64,000 nt of DNA, taken from the NCBI RefSeq assembly GCF_000754095.2, contig NZ_JQSG02000003.1, positions 485,397 to 549,396 of the forward strand. Direction: 5' to 3'. The stretch's first letter is position 1, and each line of letters opens with the position of its first letter. The notes under the pieces are model-generated. The model saw nothing but the letters and a program-made list of their open reading frames with translations, was not told where the DNA came from and did no database searches. This document shows, one piece after another, positions 56,420 through 64,000 of the stretch. The stretch is from Acidihalobacter prosperus (GTDB lineage Bacteria > Pseudomonadota > Gammaproteobacteria > DSM-5130 > Acidihalobacteraceae). A program made the translations under genes and the position numbers.

Positions 56420-56761
56420 TCAAGCGTAGGGTTCTTCCTCCCTCGGCTCGACCAGAAACAGGCCCGGTTGCCCAAGAGCGCCGACGCGGTAGAGCGTATG
56501 CGCGAGCGTCTGGGGCGCATGCACCAGGGTCACGTCGGCCCCGCCTGACACCAGCGAGCGCACGGCTTCGAGCATGCCGATCACCGCGCCGGCATCGAGC
56601 AGATCCAGCGTGGCGAGCTCCAGTCGGCATACGGCGGCGCTGCCGGCCAGCACCTGCAGGCGCGCGCGCAGCGACGGCACGCCAGCGGCATCGAGTTCGC
56701 CACAAAGCGCGATCGTGCCGTCGGCTTCACGCCGCAGCACAAACTCCGCTGGCGCCGTCAA
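56420..56761 (-). CDS. STAS-domain protein
   Basis: A 113-residue single STAS domain. The pattern CGELDAAGVPSLRARLQVL, then LELATLDLLDAGAVIGMLEAV is that of anti-sigma-factor antagonists and MlaB. Where SpoIIAA-like proteins have the phosphorylated serine (DSSG), this one reads DAGA, so control by phosphorylation is unlikely. The start is a TTG at 56761 overlapping the oxidoreductase stop (TTGA), with no ATG available. No kinase, phosphatase or sigma factor is adjacent. Its position between the lipid cluster and an ABC transporter leaves its role open. Confidence 0.75.
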   Translation of the reverse strand: MTAPAEFVLRREADGTIALCGELDAAGVPSLRARLQVLAGSAAVCRLELATLDLLDAGAVIGMLEAVRSLVSGGADVTLVHAPQTLAHTLYRVGALGQPGLFLVEPREEEPYA

Positions 56762-57753
56762 GACGCGAGGTCCACCACCATGCGCCCGCGGATACGGCCT
56801 GCCAGCACCTGCTCGAAAACTTCGTCCAGACCCTCCAGGCCTACCGTGCCGGCCACCATTCTCGCCAGATGCCGCGGCTTTAGATCGTCGGCCAGACGCG
56901 CCCATACCGCGCGCCGCAGGGCCGGCGCGCAGTCGACCGAATGGATGCCCAGCAGGCTGACCCCGCGCAGGATGAAGGGCAGTACGGTGGTCTGGAGTTC
57001 GGTGCCTGCGGCCAGGCCCACGGCGGCGATATTGCCGTAGGGCCGCACGCTGCGCGTCAGCCATGCAAGGATTTCGCCACCGACGGCGTCCACGGCGCCG
57101 CCCCACTGGGCCGACTCCAGTGGACGATCGCCGAGCGTCAGTTCGCGGCGATCGAGCACCTGCGCCGCACCCAGCGCCTGCAGATAGGCCGCCGCCTCCG
57201 GCTTGCCGGTCAGGGCATGCACTTCGTAGCCGAGTCCCGCCAGCAGGTCGACCGCGAAACCGCCGACCCCGCCGGTCGCCCCGGTCACCAGAATCGGCCC
57301 CATGTCCGGATGCTGATGGTTGTCCTGCAGGCGCATCACCGCCAGCGCCGCGCTGAAGCCGGCGGTGCCGATGGCCATGGCTTCGTATTCGTCGATTCCC
57401 TCGGGCAGCGGCACCACGCAATCGGCCGGGACCCGCACATAGTCCGCATAGCCGCCATCGCGCGTTTCCGACAGTCCGCAGCCGGTGATCAGCACACGGT
57501 CGCCTGGCGCGAAGGCGGTGTCGGTCGAACTCTCCACGCGGCCGGCGACATCGATGCCGCCGACCAGCGGAAAACGCCGCAGGATGCGACCGCGCCCGGT
57601 ACCCGCCAGGGCATCCTTGTAGTTGACCCCGGAATAGCGGGCGCGGACGACAACCTCGCCCGGATTGAGATCGCCCAGGGTCAACGATTCGACGCCGGCG
57701 CGCACGCTGCCGTCCTCAGCGCGGTGAATGCGATAGGCCCGGAATGCGGTCAT
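56758..57753 (-). CDS. Acrylyl-CoA reductase-like / YhdH-type quinone oxidoreductase
   Basis: A 331-residue zinc-independent medium-chain dehydrogenase/reductase. FRAYRIHRAEDGSV opens it, YSGVNYKDALAGTGRGRILRRFPLVGGIDVAG is the YhdH/YhfP hallmark, and ILVTGATGGVGGFAVDLLAGLG is the NADPH-binding loop. The family includes AcuI, which reduces acrylyl-CoA to propionyl-CoA. It lies 43 bases after the FadL-type gene and overlaps the STAS gene. With fadD, thioesterase and fadL next to it, an acyl-CoA or enoyl substrate is plausible. Confidence 0.92.
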   Translation of the reverse strand: MTAFRAYRIHRAEDGSVRAGVESLTLGDLNPGEVVVRARYSGVNYKDALAGTGRGRILRRFPLVGGIDVAGRVESSTDTAFAPGDRVLITGCGLSETRDGGYADYVRVPADCVVPLPEGIDEYEAMAIGTAGFSAALAVMRLQDNHQHPDMGPILVTGATGGVGGFAVDLLAGLGYEVHALTGKPEAAAYLQALGAAQVLDRRELTLGDRPLESAQWGGAVDAVGGEILAWLTRSVRPYGNIAAVGLAAGTELQTTVLPFILRGVSLLGIHSVDCAPALRRAVWARLADDLKPRHLARMVAGTVGLEGLDEVFEQVLAGRIRGRMVVDLAS

Positions 57754-57796
57754 GCGATTCTCCTCTGCGTTGCGAGCGGCGCGCCGGCGTCGACCG

Positions 57797-59164
57797 TCAG
57801 AAGCGGTAGTTCGCCTGTGCGCCGATCATGTTGACGTGGCCACGGTATTGGCCGGTAAGGGTGTTGCGATAGCTGCCTTCGGTGGTGTTGTCGATGGGCA
57901 CGTTGCGGAACAGGATGTAGGTGTAACCGAGATCCCAGCTCAGCTGCGGGCTGACGCGGTAGCCCATGCCCAGCGACACCCAGGTGCGGTCGCTGCCGGG
58001 CAGTCGCGCGGTGCGGTGCTGCGCATCGGGTACCGGCGTTTGGTCGAAGGCCAGTCCGCCGCGCCAGGTCAGACGCTCGTTCTGCGCGAAGCTCAGGCCG
58101 AGCGCATAACGCAGGGTATTGCGCCAGTTCTCCGTCGTGACCAGATCCGGCTGGCCGTTGCCCTTGACCACCCGCAGACTGGAGAAACGGCTCCACTGGG
58201 TCCAGGTCAGATCGCCGCTCAGCGTCCAGCGCCGGTCGAGGCGTTGCGTCAGGCCCAGCGAGGCCGTTGCCGGCAGGTCCAGCGCAGCCGATGCGCTGGT
58301 GTCGGCCAACTGTGGGTTGCCGGCCAGCAGGGCGGGGATATGACTGTAGGTCACCTGCCCCTTGAGCTTGTGGTCGACCGCCGCGCGATAGCTCAGGCCC
58401 AGCCGCGTGGCCGGGGTGAGATCGTAGATCAGGCCGACGTTCCAACCGAAGGCCCAATCGTGTCCCTTGACCTGCGCCAGGCCGTCCGCCTGCGGGTTGC
58501 CGGGTGTCAGTCCGTAGGCGTTGCAGGTGGCGAATCCGCCCGGCACTTGGCCCTGTGCCGCCGCGCCGTAGCACAGCGAGCCGCTGTCGACGGCGCTGCT
58601 GAGGTTGGCATTGGCGTACTGAGCGTTGAGGCCGGCACCGATGCTCAGGGTCGGACTGACGCGGTAGGACAGCGCCGGATTCAGATTGATCACCTGCACC
58701 TCGCTGGTCAGCGCATGGTAGCGGCCGATCCAGCCGTCCTGATACTGCGTTGCCAGCCCGTACGGCACGCTGAACCCGAAACCGATGCGGGTGCGCGCAT
58801 CCAGCGCATGGCTCAGATACAGATTCGGCACCCATGCCTGCTCGCCAGCATTGCCGCCGTTGTTGCCGTTGGTGATATTGCCGATGCCCGCCACGCTGGA
58901 CCGGCCGTCGCTGAAGCGGATGGTCGGCGCGATGTCGATCAGGCCCGCGCTCAGCTGCGTACCCTGCAGGTCGGCCATGGCCGCCGGATTGAAATACAAC
59001 CCGCTGGCCTCGCCGTTGCCGGTCGTGGCGCCGGCATAGGCGTCGCCGAGGCCGGTGGCATTCTGTTCGGTAATCGCAAACCCGGCAGCCAGGCCGCTCA
59101 ACGGCAGTACGAGCGCGGCCGCGCCCAGCAGGATGCGCGCGCGCGCACGAATGGCATGTTGCAT
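57797..59164 (-). CDS. FadL/OmpP1-type outer membrane porin
   Basis: A 455-residue outer-membrane beta-barrel for long-chain fatty acids or other hydrophobic compounds. It has a signal peptide (cleavage probably after LSGLAA). The mature start GFAITEQNATGLGDAYAGATTGNGEASGLYFNPAAMA is the FadL hatch signature, and alternating strands end with a C-terminal aromatic (NYRF). It is in line with the acyl-CoA synthetase and thioesterase genes upstream. In an autotroph it may take up membrane lipid or hydrocarbon from outside, or handle hydrophobic sulfur (speculative). Confidence 0.93.
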   Translation of the reverse strand: MQHAIRARARILLGAAALVLPLSGLAAGFAITEQNATGLGDAYAGATTGNGEASGLYFNPAAMADLQGTQLSAGLIDIAPTIRFSDGRSSVAGIGNITNGNNGGNAGEQAWVPNLYLSHALDARTRIGFGFSVPYGLATQYQDGWIGRYHALTSEVQVINLNPALSYRVSPTLSIGAGLNAQYANANLSSAVDSGSLCYGAAAQGQVPGGFATCNAYGLTPGNPQADGLAQVKGHDWAFGWNVGLIYDLTPATRLGLSYRAAVDHKLKGQVTYSHIPALLAGNPQLADTSASAALDLPATASLGLTQRLDRRWTLSGDLTWTQWSRFSSLRVVKGNGQPDLVTTENWRNTLRYALGLSFAQNERLTWRGGLAFDQTPVPDAQHRTARLPGSDRTWVSLGMGYRVSPQLSWDLGYTYILFRNVPIDNTTEGSYRNTLTGQYRGHVNMIGAQANYRF

Positions 59165-59208
59165 CGGTCTTCCCCCTATTGATCAGGTTGTTTTGGTAAC
59201 TTGGAATC

Positions 59209-59610
59209 TCATCCGGCCGATTTCGGAACCGGACGCGGTTTGCCCTGCTCGTCGATGGCGACGTAGGTCAACTCCGCCTCGCAGACGTGTATGAATTCCG
59301 GCGGCGACAGCCGGCGGTGCACATACACCTCGACCGCGACCCGGATCGAGGTGCGCCCGACGCTCTCGACGCGGGCGTAAAGGCTCACCAGATCGCCGAC
59401 CTTGACGGGCTTGAGGAACACCAGGCGCTGTACAGCGACCGTGACCACCCGCCCCTGCGCCAGCGCCACCGCCGGGATACTGCCGGCGATGTCGACCTGC
59501 GACATGATCCAGCCGCCGAAGATATCGCCGCCGGCATTGATGTCCGCGGGCCGTGCCGGCACGCGCAGGACGGGTTCATCGCCCGCCAGAAGTTCATGGC
59601 CGTCAGGCAT
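59209..59610 (-). CDS. Acyl-CoA thioesterase (YciA-type)
   Basis: A 133-residue hot-dog-fold thioesterase. RPADINAGGDIFGGWIMSQVDIAGSIPA contains the catalytic Asn/Asp region of the YciA/BFIT group, and LVFLKPVKVGDLVSLYARV is the second conserved strand pair. It hydrolyses acyl-CoA to free acid and CoA. Its start overlaps the end of the acyl-CoA synthetase gene by 8 bases, so the opposing activities are translated together. Confidence 0.92.
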   Translation of the reverse strand: MPDGHELLAGDEPVLRVPARPADINAGGDIFGGWIMSQVDIAGSIPAVALAQGRVVTVAVQRLVFLKPVKVGDLVSLYARVESVGRTSIRVAVEVYVHRRLSPPEFIHVCEAELTYVAIDEQGKPRPVPKSAG

Positions 59611-61423
59611 CGCCGTTTCCCTCGTAAAGGCGTGTGAGATCGCGCTCGTGCAGCGTGAGTATGCGTTTGCGCTTGAGCTTCTGCGTCGGGGTCATCAGAC
59701 CCGCTTCCAGGGTCCAGGGTTCAAGTCTGGCCGACAGCCGCCGGATCTGGGCATAGCCCGGGAAGTCATGCAGGGCGCGCCCGATACGCTGCAGCAGGCG
59801 ACGCTCCACGAAGCGGTCGAGCAGCGCGTCGGGATCCGCTGGATCGACGTCGCACTCGGCGGCGAAGGCCGGCCAGGCTTCCGCGTTGAGCACCACCAGC
59901 GCCGAGAGGTACGGACGGCCCTCGCCGGCCACCACCACCTGGTCGAACAGTTCGTCCAGGCCGATGGCGGTCTCCATCTCCGAGGGCGGCACCTTCTCGC
60001 CGTTGTTGAGCACGATGATGTCCTTGATGCGTCCGGTAATGTACAGCCGACCGGCCTCGTCCTGACGCACCTGGTCGCCGGTACGCAGCCAGCCATCCGC
60101 ATCCAGCACGGCGCGCGTCGCGGTCTCGTCCTGCCAGTAGCCGCGCATCACGTTGGGGCCGCGCAGCTGCAGTTCGCTGCCCGCGCCGATACGCACCTCG
60201 ATACCCTTGAGCGGCGCGCCGATGCTGTCGAAACGGTTGTCCGCCGGGCGGTTGACGCTGACCACCGGGCTGGCCTCGGTCAAGCCGTAGCCCTGCAACA
60301 CAGGCATGCCCAGAGCCGAAAACTCCCGCGCCAGCTGCGGCGACAACGGCGCGCCGCCGCAGACGGCGAAACGCAGTCGACCGCCGAGCTGCGCGCGGAT
60401 CCTCGCGGCGACCAACCGGTCGAGCAACGGCCACAACGCCTGCGTGGGCCGCCAGGCGGCCTGACCCAGTCCGCGCAGATAACGGCGCGCGCCGACCTTG
60501 ACGGTCAGCTCGAAAAGACTTCGCGACAGCGCGGATTTGCGCGACAGCCCCTTGGCGATGCGCGCATGCAGGCGCTCGTACACGCGCGGCACCGAAATCA
60601 GCACGGTGGGCCGCACCGCGCGCAGATCCTCGCCGAGCTGCTGCACCGAGCGAGCGTAGGCGACGCGGGCACCGTAGAACATCGGGAAATAGTAGCCGCC
60701 GGTGCGTTCGAGCGTGTGCGACAGCGGCAGGAAGGACAGAAACACGTCGTCGGCGGTCAATGGCTCCACGTCGCACACCGCCCAGGCGTTGCCGAGCAGA
60801 TTGCCGTGCGTGAGCATCACGCCCTTGGGGCGGCCCGCCGTGCCGGAGGTGTAAACGACGCTGGCGAGGGTATCGGCATCCGCCTCCAGGCGCTGCGGCT
60901 CACCGTGGCAGCCGAAACTCCACTCCGCGAAGGATTCGAGATGCCGGTCGCGCGCGCCGTCCTCGATCTCGATGTTGGCCAGACTGACGATGCGCCGGAG
61001 CGAATCGAATCCGGCCTTGACCTCCTGCAGGCGACGCCACTGGCGTCGGCCGTTCACCACCAGCAGACGCGCCTCGGTTTCCTCGACGATATGAGCGACG
61101 TTGTCGGGCCGGTCGTCGGTATACAGCGGCACCGTCACCAGCCCCAGCCCGAGCGCGGCCTGATCGAGCACCACCCACTCGCGCGCATTGCGCAGCATCA
61201 CCGCGACGCGGTCGCCGGGCTGCAGCCCCTCGCGGCGCATCGCCGCTTGCCAGCGGCCCACTTCCAGCGCCATCTCCCGCCAGGTGGTGTCCACCCAGCG
61301 CTGGCTGCCCGCGTCGAAGTGGGTATAGGCCACCCGCTCCGGCGTGCGACGCACGCGCTCGTGGAACAGTCCGCTGAGATTGCCGGCCTCCTCCAGCCGG
61401 ATCAGGTCTGTTTGCAAGACCAT
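59603..61423 (-). CDS. Long-chain acyl-CoA synthetase (AMP-forming)
   Basis: A 606-residue adenylate-forming enzyme activating fatty acids with ATP and CoA. The P-loop-like VYTSGTAGRPKGVMLTHG, the YGLTEASPVVSVN motif, GWLRTGDQVR and GRIKDIIVLNNGEK are all present, with the C-terminal lysine-containing tail TPTQKLKRKRI. It is closest to the FAA1/eukaryotic-like bacterial branch rather than E. coli FadD. The ATG at 61423 fits the family length. First gene of the lipid cluster, divergent from parA. Confidence 0.94.
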   Translation of the reverse strand: MVLQTDLIRLEEAGNLSGLFHERVRRTPERVAYTHFDAGSQRWVDTTWREMALEVGRWQAAMRREGLQPGDRVAVMLRNAREWVVLDQAALGLGLVTVPLYTDDRPDNVAHIVEETEARLLVVNGRRQWRRLQEVKAGFDSLRRIVSLANIEIEDGARDRHLESFAEWSFGCHGEPQRLEADADTLASVVYTSGTAGRPKGVMLTHGNLLGNAWAVCDVEPLTADDVFLSFLPLSHTLERTGGYYFPMFYGARVAYARSVQQLGEDLRAVRPTVLISVPRVYERLHARIAKGLSRKSALSRSLFELTVKVGARRYLRGLGQAAWRPTQALWPLLDRLVAARIRAQLGGRLRFAVCGGAPLSPQLAREFSALGMPVLQGYGLTEASPVVSVNRPADNRFDSIGAPLKGIEVRIGAGSELQLRGPNVMRGYWQDETATRAVLDADGWLRTGDQVRQDEAGRLYITGRIKDIIVLNNGEKVPPSEMETAIGLDELFDQVVVAGEGRPYLSALVVLNAEAWPAFAAECDVDPADPDALLDRFVERRLLQRIGRALHDFPGYAQIRRLSARLEPWTLEAGLMTPTQKLKRKRILTLHERDLTRLYEGNGDA

Positions 61424-61557
61424 GCCTGTATCCTTATGCCTGCCGCCTCTGGCCAGCGCCGCTGTCCGCCGGACGGTGTTAGAGTATCTGTCGCCCCACC
61501 GCCCCCAGGCGGCCGGACCCAAGTGTAACAGTCCCGTCATAGGGCGCTCACCCCGAC

Positions 61558-62307
61558 ATGAAAACCCTCGCCCTGTTCAATCTCAAAGGCGGCGTCGGCA
61601 AGACCGTTTCAGCGGTCAATCTCGCCGCGCTCGCCGCCGCCAGCGGCTTCAAGACCCTGCTCTGGGATCTCGATCCGCAGGGTGCGGCGGCCTGGTATCT
61701 CGGCGTCGACATGGACGAGACCGGCGGCATGAAACGCCTTGCGCGCGGCAGGACGCCGATCGGCGAATTGATCAGGCACACCGGGGTAGCGCGCCTGGAC
61801 CTGCTCGCCGGCGGCCTCTCCAGCCTGCATCTGGAGGCCGCCCAGGCCGATCACGGCGCCCTGCTGGCACGCCTGTCGGCCCCCCTGGCGGAAGACTACC
61901 ACCTGCTGATCTACGACTGCCCCGCGGGGCTGCAGGCCGTCAACGAGGCGGCGCTCGCGCACGCCGACGTGATCGCCATGCCGATGATTCCCACCACGCT
62001 GTCGGTGCATGCCTATGAGGTGCTGGTGCGATATCTGGCCAAGCGCCGGCTCACCGGACTGCGGTTGTATCCCTTCCTGACCCAGGTGGATCGCCGACGC
62101 CGGCTACACCGCGAACTCGTCGCGGCGCTGCCGGCGCAGATCCGCACGCTGCTGCACACCGCCATTCCCTACGCCTCGGCCGTCGAGCAGATGGGGCCGC
62201 GGCGGCTGCCACTGCCGCTGTTCGCGCCGCGCACGCCGCCTGCGTTGGCCTACGCGGCCCTGTGGCAGGCGCTTGCCGGACTGCTGCGCCTGCACGGCGA
62301 CGGCTAG
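61558..62307 (+). CDS. ParA-type ATPase (orphan)
   Basis: A 249-residue deviant Walker A ATPase. KGGVGKTVSAVNLAALAA is the P-loop, LLWDLDPQGAAAWYLG the switch I region and LLIYDCPAGLQAVNEAAL the Walker B. No parB or DNA-binding partner is adjacent and no plasmid features are visible, so this is an orphan ParA, likely positioning some protein complex or involved in partition with distant partners. It stands alone between fadD (divergent) and a thioredoxin-like gene (convergent). Confidence 0.9.
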   Translation: MKTLALFNLKGGVGKTVSAVNLAALAAASGFKTLLWDLDPQGAAAWYLGVDMDETGGMKRLARGRTPIGELIRHTGVARLDLLAGGLSSLHLEAAQADHGALLARLSAPLAEDYHLLIYDCPAGLQAVNEAALAHADVIAMPMIPTTLSVHAYEVLVRYLAKRRLTGLRLYPFLTQVDRRRRLHRELVAALPAQIRTLLHTAIPYASAVEQMGPRRLPLPLFAPRTPPALAYAALWQALAGLLRLHGDG

Positions 62308-62483
62308 GGTCTGTTCGCGCTAAGAATTGGCGTGCTGCAGAGTCGCTTTTCGTGGCAGGCCAGGTGCCGCGCGCGGCGTGGCCGGTCACATGAGCGCGCG
62401 GCAACACCGCGAAACATGAATAGCGGCCCGACCTTGCGGTTTTTCAGTCACATCGGCACGCCACCCCATCGGGTGACCAGGCC

Positions 62484-63017
62484 CTAGAAACCGCCGCGCG
62501 CCAACCACAGGCGTGCGCGCAAGCCCCAGCTCGAGGTCAGACCGACCAGCCGGAAGCGAATCTGGCCCGCCGGGCCGATCACGAATCCCGCAGGCACGGC
62601 AACCACGCCCCAGCGGCGCGACATCGCGCCCTGCGGATCGGCGATGACCGTGAAATCGAGATGCCGTTCGCGCATGAAGGCCCGGATTTTGGCGGCATCG
62701 CCCGAATCCATGGCCACGGTCACCACCGCCCAGTCGCGCGACAGCGCCTGCAGGGTGCTCAGCTCGGTACGGCAGATCGGGCACCAGGTGCCCCAGAACA
62801 TCACCAGCACCGGGCGGCCATGCAGGGCATCGAGGCTGACGGGGCTGCCGTCGATCGCGTGCGCGGCCAGTGCCGGCGCCGAGCCGCTCGCAAGGTGACG
62901 TGTCTGCCACAGCGATACCGCGGCGTATACGACCAACAGGATGGCGGCGTCGCGCCCCAGCCTCAGCCAGGTCCGGCGACCGGGGCGCAGACGCCTCAGC
63001 CAAGCCGACACGGGCAC
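62484..63017 (-). CDS. TlpA/ScsD-like membrane-anchored thioredoxin
   Basis: A 177-residue protein with an N-terminal membrane anchor (DAAILLVVYAAVSLW, about residues 23-37) and a periplasmic thioredoxin domain with active site WCPIC in VLVMFWGTWCPICRTELSTLQ. VVAVPAGFVIGPAGQI holds the cis-proline loop. It probably reduces or isomerises periplasmic disulfides, or protects against copper as in Scs systems. The start is GTG, one base after the stop of the upstream gene, so the two are coupled. Confidence 0.9.
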   Translation of the reverse strand: MPVSAWLRRLRPGRRTWLRLGRDAAILLVVYAAVSLWQTRHLASGSAPALAAHAIDGSPVSLDALHGRPVLVMFWGTWCPICRTELSTLQALSRDWAVVTVAMDSGDAAKIRAFMRERHLDFTVIADPQGAMSRRWGVVAVPAGFVIGPAGQIRFRLVGLTSSWGLRARLWLARGGF

Positions 63018-63018
63018 C

Positions 63019-63447
63019 TCAGCGGATCACCTCGGCCTGCCCGGGACGTGCGGCAAGCCGCCGACGCTTGGGGCCCTTGCCGGCGGCCTTGCGTACCAGT
63101 GGGTCCTCGTCTCCCAGCAGGCGCTCGCGCTGCGCCTCGGTCAGCAATACGTTGCGGGCGATGAAATAGCGCAGATTGGGGTCGCGGTCCTCGACGCAGC
63201 GTGCCACCTGCTCGGGCGTCAGATCCTCGCGCCGTGCGCAGGTGATGCGCACGGTCTGGTCAGGATCCTCGATCAGCAGGGCGACTTCGTCCGGGCATAG
63301 ATCCGCGCGTCGCCCGAAATAGATCTTGACCAGGCTCCATTGGTCGCGCACCAGATGCGGACGAAACCCCGCGTCGAGATCCGCCGCCAGCGCCAACGCC
63401 TTGCGTTCCTCGATCGACAGGGCCCGGTAGGCCGCCGTATAGTCCAT
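63019..63447 (-). CDS. Helical-repeat (LRV/HEAT-like) protein
   Basis: A 142-residue cytoplasmic protein. From about residue 45 it has three or four repeats of roughly 24 residues with the pattern ...[23 protein letters not shown] ([50 protein letters not shown]), resembling leucine-rich-repeat-variant or HEAT modules. A basic tail follows. The ATG at 63447 is preferred over one 19 codons upstream. Its stop is one base before the thioredoxin-like gene start. Function unknown, possibly protein binding. Confidence 0.75.
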   Translation of the reverse strand: MDYTAAYRALSIEERKALALAADLDAGFRPHLVRDQWSLVKIYFGRRADLCPDEVALLIEDPDQTVRITCARREDLTPEQVARCVEDRDPNLRYFIARNVLLTEAQRERLLGDEDPLVRKAAGKGPKRRRLAARPGQAEVIR

Positions 63448-63578
63448 TTTTCTGTCCTTCCCGACGAAAGGCGTCAAATTACCGCCTGAGTCGCCGGACG
63501 CCAAGCCCCGCGGGGATGCCGCACTGCAATCGCTGGGTTACACTCGTGATTACGCACAGCCGTGAGAATCGTTCACGC

Positions 63579-64000
63579 ATGAGTCTGGCCGAAGCCATTC
63601 CCGAGATTCCCCGCATCGTCGTGCCGCGAACAGCGGGCGTGATCGCGCTGGACCCCCCGTTGACCGGACCGGCGCGCGATCAGGCCATGGCGCGCATCAA
63701 GCATCTGCTGCGCGAACGCGACGCGGTGCTGGTGGCGCATTACTACGTCGACGAAGCCCTGCAGCGCATCGCCGAGGAAACCGGCGGCACCGTCTCCGAT
63801 TCCCTCGACATGGCGCGTTTTGGTCATGAGCACCCGGCCAGCACCATCGTGGTCGCCGGCGTCCGCTTCATGGGCGAAACCGCGAAAATCCTCAATCCCG
63901 AAAAGCGCGTGCTGATACCTTCGCTCGAGGCCGAATGCTCGCTCGATCTGGAATGTCCGGCGGATGATTTCATTCCCTTCTGCGATGCCCACCCGGAACG
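63579..64000 (+). CDS. nadA: Quinolinate synthase (5' part)
   Basis: The first 140 codons of NadA, which condenses iminoaspartate with dihydroxyacetone phosphate in NAD synthesis; the gene runs off the window. [69 protein letters not shown] are diagnostic; the first 4Fe-4S cysteine ligand lies in EAECSLD. The start codon is at 63579. Divergent from the repeat-protein gene. Confidence 0.96.
   Translation, partial: MSLAEAIPEIPRIVVPRTAGVIALDPPLTGPARDQAMARIKHLLRERDAVLVAHYYVDEALQRIAEETGGTVSDSLDMARFGHEHPASTIVVAGVRFMGETAKILNPEKRVLIPSLEAECSLDLECPADDFIPFCDAHPE

Overview
The window is GC-rich DNA from what looks like a sulfur-oxidising, probably autotrophic gammaproteobacterium (Chromatiales-like; the genus cannot be fixed from sequence alone). 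Three lines of evidence point there. Core gene order is gammaproteobacterial: ispB divergent from rplU-rpmA-obgE-proB, then rpsT divergent from murJ, and ribF-ileS-lspA. Sulfur genes are present: dsrE, tusA, an SQR-like flavoprotein and an ETHE1-type persulfide dioxygenase. A glcDEF glycolate oxidase set is also present, as expected for phosphoglycolate salvage in a Calvin-cycle organism.

Layout. 1-1180 is visibly AT-richer accessory DNA. It holds the tail of a LysR regulator and, on the minus strand, a 56-codon double-glycine-leader bacteriocin precursor followed by a four-helix membrane protein that may be its immunity factor. 1183-12440 holds a GNAT enzyme, a PaiB-like protein, leuA behind a leucine-rich leader ORF, a YrhK-like protein, a MocR-type regulator divergent from phzF-aminotransferase-permease (the permease is broken by an in-frame TAG), a MazG-like pyrophosphohydrolase, a cytochrome b561-type pair and an aldo/keto reductase. 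12705-16045 holds a large PAS-GAF-GAF-GGDEF-EAL protein, a strong terminator and tRNA-Pro(CGG).

16064-31117 is the conserved housekeeping block. It is interrupted between murJ and ribF by a sulfur module: a sigma54 activator gene divergent from dsrE-tusA-sqr-DUF1641, with a near-canonical -24/-12 promoter and a palindrome between them. 31128-40257 holds glcDEF, a lexA-Y-family polymerase operon with GTTC-N7-GTTC type LexA boxes, and the ppsR/ppsA divergent pair. 40412-51098 holds LysR and Rrf2 regulators, an MFS exporter, an exported unknown protein, rarD, a histone-deacetylase-like enzyme divergent from a Pat-type protein acetyltransferase, an aquaporin and the persulfide dioxygenase.

51116-63017 holds kup, a two-gene ABC importer without a binding protein, a STAS protein, a lipid cluster (quinone-oxidoreductase-like enzyme, FadL porin, thioesterase, acyl-CoA synthetase), an orphan ParA and a TlpA/ScsD-like thioredoxin. 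The window closes with a repeat protein and the start of nadA. No insertion sequence or CRISPR array was seen. All calls come from reading the sequence; no database search was run.
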